A stretch of DNA of 50,998 nt from Candidatus Thioglobus vulcanius. GTDB lineage: Bacteria; Pseudomonadota; Gammaproteobacteria; PS1; Pseudothioglobaceae. The notes below the pieces were generated by a model. That model had not been told where the DNA came from. It ran no database searches and saw only the letters and a list, made by a program, of their open reading frames with translations. How positions within the stretch are numbered: the stretch's first letter is position 1; every line of letters starts with the position of its first letter. Below are positions 45,752 through 50,998 of this stretch, piece after piece. The DNA is taken from NCBI GenBank assembly GCA_910595855.1, contig CAJVCJ010000026.1, forward strand, positions 1 to 50,998. The letters run 5' to 3'. The position numbers were made by a program, and so were the translations under genes.

Positions 45752-46283
45752 TGAGTTGAGGTCACAACGTAAGATTAAGGCATCGTTTTGGGTTAAGTTA
45801 ATATCTGCACCCATTTTTATGTTTGTTTTTGCTGTGTTTATCATGCCACCAATTTACGATGTATTTTGTGAAATAACAGGATTTAATGGAACAACTGGGC
45901 GGGTTAATGCTGAACAACAATATGTTGTTAATGAAGAGAGAAAGGTTGAGGTGAGTTTTTTTGCAATGACGATGGGAGGTTTTCCTGTGCAATTTAAGCC
46001 TAAGGTTAATTCGATGGAAGTCGTTCCTGGAAAATTCTACACAACCAGTTACATTGCTAAAAACAATACAGATCAAATTATTATTGGTCAAGCGGTACCA
46101 AGTGTTGCACCAACTGATGCGGCACTACACTTTAAGAAATTGGAATGTTTTTGTTTCAATAGGCAAGTGTTCAAGCCACATGAGGAGCTTGAAATGACAT
46201 TAAGGTTCGTGGTAGAGCCAGAGTTAGATAAGCGAATTCAAGACATTAGCTTATCATACAATTTTTTTAAACTTGAAAATTAA
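45744..46283 (+). CDS. ctaG: Cytochrome oxidase copper chaperone CtaG (Cox11)
   Basis: CtaG delivers copper to the CuB site of subunit I. From the ATG at 45744 it has 179 residues: one N-terminal membrane helix (about 14-36) and a periplasmic immunoglobulin-like domain with the copper-binding ECFCFNRQ motif. Conserved segments YDVFCEITGFNGTTG and IGQAVPSVAP are present. The start chosen overlaps the end of the 32-codon ORF by 8 bases; an earlier in-frame ATG at 45708 would overlap it more and adds residues not typical of the family. Confidence 0.94.
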   Translation: MANELRSQRKIKASFWVKLISAPIFMFVFAVFIMPPIYDVFCEITGFNGTTGRVNAEQQYVVNEERKVEVSFFAMTMGGFPVQFKPKVNSMEVVPGKFYTTSYIAKNNTDQIIIGQAVPSVAPTDAALHFKKLECFCFNRQVFKPHEELEMTLRFVVEPELDKRIQDISLSYNFFKLEN

Positions 46284-46300
46284 ACAATAAGGAAGGGGAA

Positions 46301-47185
46301 ATGAGCGAAAAACAATACTATATTCCAGAGGGAACTTATTGGCCAATTATTGGCTCTATTGGTATTACAACATTGCTAGTCGGTTTTGCTAATCAAATGC
46401 ATGGTGTTAGTTGGGGGTCATCGGTTATGGTATTGGGTTTTGCTATTACGGTATTTATGTTGTTTGGTTGGCTTGGTCAAGTTGTTAATGAAAGTGTGAA
46501 CGGTAAATACAATGATCAAGTTGATCGCTCTTTCCGTTGGGGAATGAGCTGGTTTATCTTTTCAGAAGTTATGTTTTTTGCCGCATTTTTTGGTGCGCTT
46601 TTTTACGCCAGAACCTTAAGTGTGCCATGGCTTGGTGGTGCCGACAATAACGTATTCACTCCCGAGTTATGGAACGGGTTTAGCGCAAGCTGGCAGCAAA
46701 TCGCCTTTTCAACACCGGGCACTGTATTGCAATCTGGAACAGCAATTTCAATTCCAACAGAATTGGTTGCTGCTACAGGATTGCCAGCCTTAAATACAAT
46801 ACTATTATTGCTTTCTGGCGTTACCTTGACATTTGCACACCATGCATTAAGAGTTGACAAGCGCAATCATGTTGTTGGTTGGTTAATTGCAACCATTGCA
46901 CTGGGAGTGGCTTTTTTAGGATTTCAGGTGGTCGAATATGGGCATGCATATGCAACTGGATTAAAGCTTACTTCGGGTATTTACGGCTCTACATTCTATA
47001 TGTTGACAGGATTCCATGGTTTTCATGTTTCACTAGGCGTGATAATGTTAACGGTGATTCTGTTTAGAGTGCAAAAAGGTCATTTTAGTTCGGATAACCA
47101 CTTTGCTTTTGAAGGGGTGGCATGGTACTGGCATTTCGTTGACGTAGTTTGGTTGGGATTGTTTGTATTCGTTTACTGGGTCTAA
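46301..47185 (+). CDS. coxC: Cytochrome c oxidase subunit III
   Basis: Subunit III is a seven-helix membrane protein that stabilises the oxidase core and supports proton uptake. The 294-residue protein has WGMSWFIFSEVMFFAAFFGA, a long loop near residues 105-150, the FLGFQVVEYGHAY segment, and the C-terminal GFHGFHVSLGVIMLT and GVAWYWHFVDVVWLGLFV motifs, all diagnostic. A purine-rich GGAAGGGG lies before the ATG. It follows ctaG by 17 bp and precedes the DUF2909 gene by 20 bp. Confidence 0.96.
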   Translation: MSEKQYYIPEGTYWPIIGSIGITTLLVGFANQMHGVSWGSSVMVLGFAITVFMLFGWLGQVVNESVNGKYNDQVDRSFRWGMSWFIFSEVMFFAAFFGALFYARTLSVPWLGGADNNVFTPELWNGFSASWQQIAFSTPGTVLQSGTAISIPTELVAATGLPALNTILLLLSGVTLTFAHHALRVDKRNHVVGWLIATIALGVAFLGFQVVEYGHAYATGLKLTSGIYGSTFYMLTGFHGFHVSLGVIMLTVILFRVQKGHFSSDNHFAFEGVAWYWHFVDVVWLGLFVFVYWV

Positions 47186-47205
47186 ATTTTATATAAGGAG
47201 ATAAT

Positions 47206-47433
47206 ATGTCAAGCTTAATTATTATAGTTATTATTGTTGCCATCTTATTGGCGCTAGGATCGGGGCTGATTGGTCTAACGCGTGGTGGCTCAGCTGGATC
47301 AGATAAAATGTTTCGCTCATTGGTGGTGCGAGTTGCGCTATCTTTATTCTTATTTGGCTTGTTAATGCTATCAGGCTACATGGGGTGGATTGAGCCTAAT
47401 GTTGTAATTATGGACGGTACCATCGACAAGTGA
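47206..47433 (+). CDS. DUF2909-type twin-helix membrane protein
   Basis: The 75-residue product has two membrane helices (about 3-22 and 42-62) separated by a short loop with GLTRGGSAGSDKMFRSLVVR, resembling DUF2909/HIG1-like twin-helix proteins found in cox operons. Such proteins may modulate oxidase assembly or supercomplexes, but that is not shown for this family. AAGGAG precedes the ATG. Its stop TGA overlaps the GTG start of SURF1 as GTGA, so the two are probably coupled in translation. Confidence 0.8.
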   Translation: MSSLIIIVIIVAILLALGSGLIGLTRGGSAGSDKMFRSLVVRVALSLFLFGLLMLSGYMGWIEPNVVIMDGTIDK

Positions 47434-48125
47434 TTAAAAAAATCGTCTCTATTCCTGGGGCGTTAATAGTTGTTGTTATTTACTTCCTGGTGTCGCTAGG
47501 CTTTTGGCAGCTTGATCGTGCTGACGAAAAGCGTGATATTGAGCGGCAAATTTTTGAAGCTCAAAGTTCAAAGCCTAAGTTGATTTCCAACCCGTTAGAG
47601 TTGATCAAAAAAGAGCATTACAATGTGCTTGTAAGTGGCCATTATGCAGCTGATCTTCAGTTTATTTATGACAATCAAATTGTTAATTCGAATGCTGGAT
47701 ATTATGTCATGACACCGTTTATTATGAACGATCGTCAATCGATTCTTATTAATCGTGGCTTTATTCCATGGAATGGTAGGCGTGATAGGATTGCTGATAT
47801 TACTATTGATGATCAGCAAAGAACCATCGAGGTGTCACTTATAAGGCCAGTCCAGAGGCCTGAATTAAGCAAAGAAAAAACAACCAAAAAATTCCCAATG
47901 CTTATTCAATCGCTCAATATAGAGCAACTCTCGAGTCAATCAAAATTAGATTTAATACCCATAACTGGACGACTTAAAAAAACACAGAGAGATGGCTTTT
48001 TTAGACAATGGAAGCCTTTTTATGGCAGTGTTGATAAGCATTTAGGCTATGCATTACAATGGTTTTTAATGGCATTGGCTCTATTTATAATTAGCCTTAG
48101 GCTATTGTTAAAACGTTCAGCGTAA
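47430..48125 (+). CDS. SURF1-family cytochrome oxidase assembly factor
   Basis: SURF1 proteins help insert haem a into subunit I. The 231-residue protein has the typical two membrane helices at its ends (about 9-27 and 205-225) and a periplasmic domain with LGFWQLDRADEKR, a YYVMTPFIM segment, ILINRGFIPWNGRRD, and a C-terminal HLGYALQWFLMAL. The start codon is GTG at 47430, overlapping the stop of the DUF2909 gene. It is the last gene of the cox operon and is followed by a hairpin and the ccoN promoter region. Confidence 0.93.
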   Translation: MIKKIVSIPGALIVVVIYFLVSLGFWQLDRADEKRDIERQIFEAQSSKPKLISNPLELIKKEHYNVLVSGHYAADLQFIYDNQIVNSNAGYYVMTPFIMNDRQSILINRGFIPWNGRRDRIADITIDDQQRTIEVSLIRPVQRPELSKEKTTKKFPMLIQSLNIEQLSSQSKLDLIPITGRLKKTQRDGFFRQWKPFYGSVDKHLGYALQWFLMALALFIISLRLLLKRSA

Positions 48126-48132
48126 TTATAGC

Positions 48133-48171
48133 TTTATGGTTTTTTCTAAAATAATTCAAAAAAACCATAAA
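48133..48171. repeat. AT-rich hairpin between SURF1 and ccoN
   Basis: TTTATGGTTTTTT and AAAAAACCATAAA form a 13-bp stem around a 13-base loop, beginning 7 bp after the SURF1 stop. There is no T run after it on either strand, so it is at best an inefficient terminator. Confidence 0.45.
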
Positions 48172-48173
48172 AA

Positions 48174-48187
48174 TTGATTTATATCAA
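48174..48187. promoter_or_regulatory. FNR/Anr box upstream of ccoN
   Basis: TTGATTTATATCAA fits the FNR/Anr consensus TTGAT-N4-ATCAA at all ten specified bases. Its centre lies between 48180 and 48181. If TATCAT (48210-48215) is the -10, transcription starts near 48222 and the box is centred at -41.5, the classical position for class II activation. This predicts induction of the cbb3 oxidase at low oxygen. Confidence 0.85.
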
Positions 48188-48209
48188 TAAATACTTACTT
48201 GAATAACGG

Positions 48210-48215
48210 TATCAT
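48210..48215 (+). promoter_or_regulatory. Candidate -10 of the ccoNOQP promoter
   Basis: TATCAT stands 22 bp after the FNR/Anr box. No separate -35 element is needed, because the box occupies that region. TATTAT at 48215-48220 is an alternative and would put the box at -46.5. Confidence 0.55.
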
Positions 48216-48304
48216 ATTATACGGTGCAGAAAGGCGTGTGATTATTAGTAGCCTATATTACCTAAAGATTTAAATTAAACAAAAAACAAAAAAAAGGATT
48301 ATTC

Positions 48305-49723
48305 ATGAATTTATCAGAAAAGTATGACTTAGGCGTTGTCAAGTGGTTTACCATTATGGCATCAGTTTACTTAGTGGTTGGTACACTGCTAGGCGTATAC
48401 ATCGCTTCCGAGTTGGCCTTCCCGTTCTTAAATGATCTGGGCACAGACCTTCCTTACTTCCAATTTGGTCGTCTTAGACCGCTTCATACCAATGCGGTAA
48501 TTTTCGCCTTTGGTGGATCAGCACTAATGGCAACAGCTTTCTACATTGTACAGCGAACTAATCAGGTACGCCTTTGGTCTAATAAGATGGCTTGGTTTAC
48601 TTTCTGGTCATGGAATACAGTCATCCTTCTTGCGGTGATAACACTGCCTTTAGGGTTAACCCAGTCTAAAGAGTATGCAGAATTAGAATGGCCAATTGAT
48701 ATCCTGATTACTTTGTCTTGGGCATCATATTTATACAATTTTGTTATGACAATTCACGTCCGTGATCGCAACAAGGTGCCACATGTTTATGTAGCGAACT
48801 GGTTCTTTATGGGCATGATGGTGATGGTAACTTATCTTCACGTAGTTAACAATCTGTCTATTCCAGTAGATTGGTTTAAATCTTATTCTATTTTCTCTGG
48901 CGTCCAAGATGCAATGATTCAGTGGTGGTGGGGTCATAACGCCGTTGGATTTTTCTTAACAGCAGGCTTCTTGGGAATGATGTACTACTTTGTTCCTAAG
49001 CAAGCAGAGCGACCAGTATATTCATACCGCTTATCTGTAATTCATTTCTGGGCATTGATGTTTGGTTATGTATGGTTAGGCGCTCACCACCTACAATACA
49101 CAGCATTGCCAGATTGGGCAGGTTCATTAGGCGCAACAATTTCTCTTGCAATGATCATTCCATCATGGGGTGGTGCGCTAAACGGAATCTTGACACTATC
49201 AGGTGCATGGGATCGTTTGCGTGAAGACTATATCTTACGTTTCTTAATTATGTCGTTAGCATTCTATGCAATGGCTACTTTTGAAGGTCCAGTAATGGCC
49301 GCTAAGAACGTAAATGCATTATCGCATTACACAGACTGGACTATTGGTCACGTACATGCAGGTGCATTAGGCTGGAACATTATGGTTGCTGCAGGTGCAA
49401 TGTATCACATGATTGAAAGAATCTATAACGTAAGAATGAATCAAAAATTAATGGCTACTCACTTCTGGGTACATACCATTGGTACAGTGACATACATTGT
49501 TGCAATGTGGGTATCTGGCATCATGCAAGGCTTGATGTGGAGAGCATACGATGAGTACGGTACATTAGCATATACATTTGCTGAGTCAGTATCTGCGATG
49601 CATCCTTATTATGTAATGAGAGCAACGGGTGGTGTGCTGGTACTTATTGGTGCAATCATTATGTTAATCAATATTGTTAGTACGATCCGTAGATCGGAAT
49701 CTGTGCAAACAGCCAACGCATAA
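48305..49723 (+). CDS. ccoN: cbb3-type cytochrome c oxidase subunit I
   Basis: CcoN is the catalytic subunit of the high-affinity cbb3 oxidase, carrying haem b and the haem b3-CuB site. The 472-residue protein has twelve helices and histidines in [16 protein letters not shown], the CuB region [20 protein letters not shown] and [12 protein letters not shown], and the haem region [15 protein letters not shown]. These identify the C-family haem-copper oxidases. AAAAAGGA precedes the ATG. ccoO follows 11 bp downstream. The perfect FNR/Anr box upstream suggests low-oxygen induction. Confidence 0.97.
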   Translation: MNLSEKYDLGVVKWFTIMASVYLVVGTLLGVYIASELAFPFLNDLGTDLPYFQFGRLRPLHTNAVIFAFGGSALMATAFYIVQRTNQVRLWSNKMAWFTFWSWNTVILLAVITLPLGLTQSKEYAELEWPIDILITLSWASYLYNFVMTIHVRDRNKVPHVYVANWFFMGMMVMVTYLHVVNNLSIPVDWFKSYSIFSGVQDAMIQWWWGHNAVGFFLTAGFLGMMYYFVPKQAERPVYSYRLSVIHFWALMFGYVWLGAHHLQYTALPDWAGSLGATISLAMIIPSWGGALNGILTLSGAWDRLREDYILRFLIMSLAFYAMATFEGPVMAAKNVNALSHYTDWTIGHVHAGALGWNIMVAAGAMYHMIERIYNVRMNQKLMATHFWVHTIGTVTYIVAMWVSGIMQGLMWRAYDEYGTLAYTFAESVSAMHPYYVMRATGGVLVLIGAIIMLINIVSTIRRSESVQTANA

Positions 49724-49734
49724 GGGAGAGCATC

Positions 49735-50466
49735 ATGGCAAATAATAATGGAAAAGAAAGCTTACAAACAAAACTAGAAAAGAACATTTTTGCAATGTAC
49801 TTGTTTATGGCGCTAGCAGTGTCATTAGCCGGTATTGTACAAATTGTGCCTTTGTTTACAAATCCTGAAACAATTAAAGATGAAGTGACACTAGCTGATG
49901 GTAGTACACAAAGCTTGCTTTGGCAGCGTGCCGAAGGTCAATCTTTGTCTGATTGGAAGGCTGGCGATGGTGTTCGCCCTAATACTCCTCTAGAGGTGGC
50001 AGGACGCGACATCTATCAACGTGAAGGTTGTTACTTGTGTCATTCACAAATGATTCGTCCATTCAGAGATGAGAAAGAGCGTTATGGCCACTTCTCTCTA
50101 GCAGTGGAATCAGTATATGATCATCCGTTCCAGTGGGGCTCTAAAAGAACAGGCCCTGATTTAGCACGTGTTGGCGGTAAATATTCAGATGAATGGCATA
50201 TCTTGCATTTGCGCCATCCACAAGCATTAGTGCCAGAGTCAGTAATGCCTAAATATAAATTCTTGGATAACGCAATGGTTGATGGTGAAGAAATTGCCAC
50301 ACACATGAGTGGACTGAGAAAAGTAGGTGTGCCATATACAGATGCAGATATTGCAAGTGCTGAAAAAGCAGTTGAAGGTAAAACTGAAATGGATGCGATG
50401 GTTGCTTATTTGCAAACATTAGGCACAATGATTAAATTTGAAGACGGCGTTACTTACCGCGAATAA
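49735..50466 (+). CDS. ccoO: cbb3-type cytochrome c oxidase subunit II
   Basis: CcoO is a membrane-anchored monohaem cytochrome c that passes electrons to CcoN. The 243-residue protein has an N-terminal membrane helix (about residues 17-40), a family haem motif [17 protein letters not shown], and a candidate methionine ligand in [11 protein letters not shown]. An [18 protein letters not shown] segment is conserved in the family. The stop codon shares its last base with the ccoQ ATG. Confidence 0.96.
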   Translation: MANNNGKESLQTKLEKNIFAMYLFMALAVSLAGIVQIVPLFTNPETIKDEVTLADGSTQSLLWQRAEGQSLSDWKAGDGVRPNTPLEVAGRDIYQREGCYLCHSQMIRPFRDEKERYGHFSLAVESVYDHPFQWGSKRTGPDLARVGGKYSDEWHILHLRHPQALVPESVMPKYKFLDNAMVDGEEIATHMSGLRKVGVPYTDADIASAEKAVEGKTEMDAMVAYLQTLGTMIKFEDGVTYRE

Positions 50467-50612
50467 TGACTTTAGTTGATAAAATCGGTGCAGCAACAGC
50501 AGTCGTCGTATTTGTTTTATTAGCCGGCGCTTATTTTTATGCCTATAGGCCAAAAAATAAGCAACAATTTGAAGACTTACGAAATTTTGTCAATGATGAT
50601 GACGAACGTTAA
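50466..50612 (+). CDS. ccoQ: cbb3-type oxidase accessory subunit CcoQ
   Basis: CcoQ is a small single-helix protein that stabilises the cbb3 complex. The 48-residue product has one membrane helix (about residues 8-27) followed by YRPKNKQQFEDLRNFVNDDD, a charged tail typical of the family. The ATG uses the last base of the ccoO stop codon. ccoP starts 12 bp downstream after AGAGGAGA. It is short, but the position in ccoNOQP makes the call firm. Confidence 0.88.
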   Translation: MTLVDKIGAATAVVVFVLLAGAYFYAYRPKNKQQFEDLRNFVNDDDER

Positions 50613-50624
50613 GAGGAGAAGATA

Positions 50625-50998
50625 ATGAGCGAACATAAAAATCCATTTCCAGGTGAAAACAATACAGGCCACTTTTGGGATGATGAGCAAGATCTAAGAG
50701 AGTTAAACAATCGACCGCCACGTTGGTACATGCAGTCTATGCTGGTAGGCTTGGTAGCGATTGTTATTTATTCATTCTACTATCCAAGTATTCCTTGGTT
50801 TGGTGATCACTATAAAGGTTCAGCTGGCTGGACTCAGATCACTGAAATGCAAGAAAGTGTTGCGCAACTTGAAGAATATCGTGAAAGAAAGTTTGCTGCT
50901 ACTGAACAGGCAATTGCAGACAGCTCATTAGAAGATATTGTTCGTGATGATGAATTAAGAACCTATTCGATTAAAACAGCTAAAACCCTATTTGGTGA
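50625..50998 (+). CDS. ccoP: cbb3-type oxidase subunit III, cut by window edge
   Basis: CcoP is the dihaem cytochrome c subunit of the cbb3 oxidase. Only the first 124 codons are visible. They show the family N-terminus with GHFWDDEQDLRELNNRPPRW, a membrane helix (about residues 36-56), and the start of the periplasmic region containing YPSIPWFGDHYKGSAGWTQ. The haem-binding CxxCH motifs expected further on lie outside the window. A strong ribosome-binding site precedes the ATG. Confidence 0.95.
   Translation, partial: MSEHKNPFPGENNTGHFWDDEQDLRELNNRPPRWYMQSMLVGLVAIVIYSFYYPSIPWFGDHYKGSAGWTQITEMQESVAQLEEYRERKFAATEQAIADSSLEDIVRDDELRTYSIKTAKTLFG

Overview
The window reads as a compact, AT-rich chromosome segment of an aerobic, autotrophic gammaproteobacterium. 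Three things point to the sulfur-oxidising SUP05/Thioglobus/vesicomyid-symbiont group: a class I phosphoribulokinase directly behind gyrB, paired low- and high-affinity terminal oxidases, and very tight gene packing with overlapping or 1-2 bp gene junctions. This taxonomic placement is inference from gene content and was not tested by any search. I see no insertion sequence, prophage, CRISPR array or obvious pseudogene, and no gene-free stretch longer than about 300 bases.

Region 1 (1-10.4 kb) is the replication-origin neighbourhood. A truncated MMPL/RND exporter, tRNA-Leu(GAG), secG, tpiA and a YqhA-family membrane protein all point left. dnaA, dnaN, recF and gyrB all point right. DnaA-box-like 9-mers lie before, inside and after dnaA. 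Two parS-like 16-mers (2159-2174 and 7129-7144) bracket the origin although no parAB genes are present in the window.

Region 2 (10.4-20.8 kb) holds phosphoribulokinase (Calvin cycle), a chromate-type transporter, leuS with a class 1B-like dihydroorotate dehydrogenase, bioD, the sspA-sspB pair and the petABC cytochrome bc1 operon, followed by a dciA-like replicative helicase loader gene.

Region 3 (20.8-38.4 kb) is mostly housekeeping. secA, anmK and pyrC run right. A long left-pointing run carries purC, a DUF2797 protein, an FKBP prolyl isomerase, alaC, an uncharacterised P-loop NTPase coupled to metA, a small membrane protein, mutY and ribF. A second left-pointing operon is uppS-cdsA-dxr plus an M23 peptidase. 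hisF stands apart.

Region 4 (38.4-51.0 kb) is a respiratory cluster. It has haem O and haem A synthases (ctaB, ctaA), two Sco-type CxxxC proteins, DUF2970 and DUF2189 membrane proteins, the aa3/caa3-type oxidase operon (coxB with a fused cytochrome c, coxA, a 32-codon ORF, ctaG, coxC, DUF2909, SURF1) and then ccoNOQP for a cbb3 oxidase. A perfect FNR/Anr box stands in front of ccoN at the spacing expected of a class II activator site. Together with petABC this gives a bc1-to-oxidase chain with a probable oxygen-controlled switch between two oxidases.

No clearly new multi-gene system was found. The most interesting items are the parS-like pair, the Anr-box geometry, the NTPase-metA pair, the hidden small ORF in the cox operon, and several hairpins and palindromes that overlap coding ends or 5' leaders.
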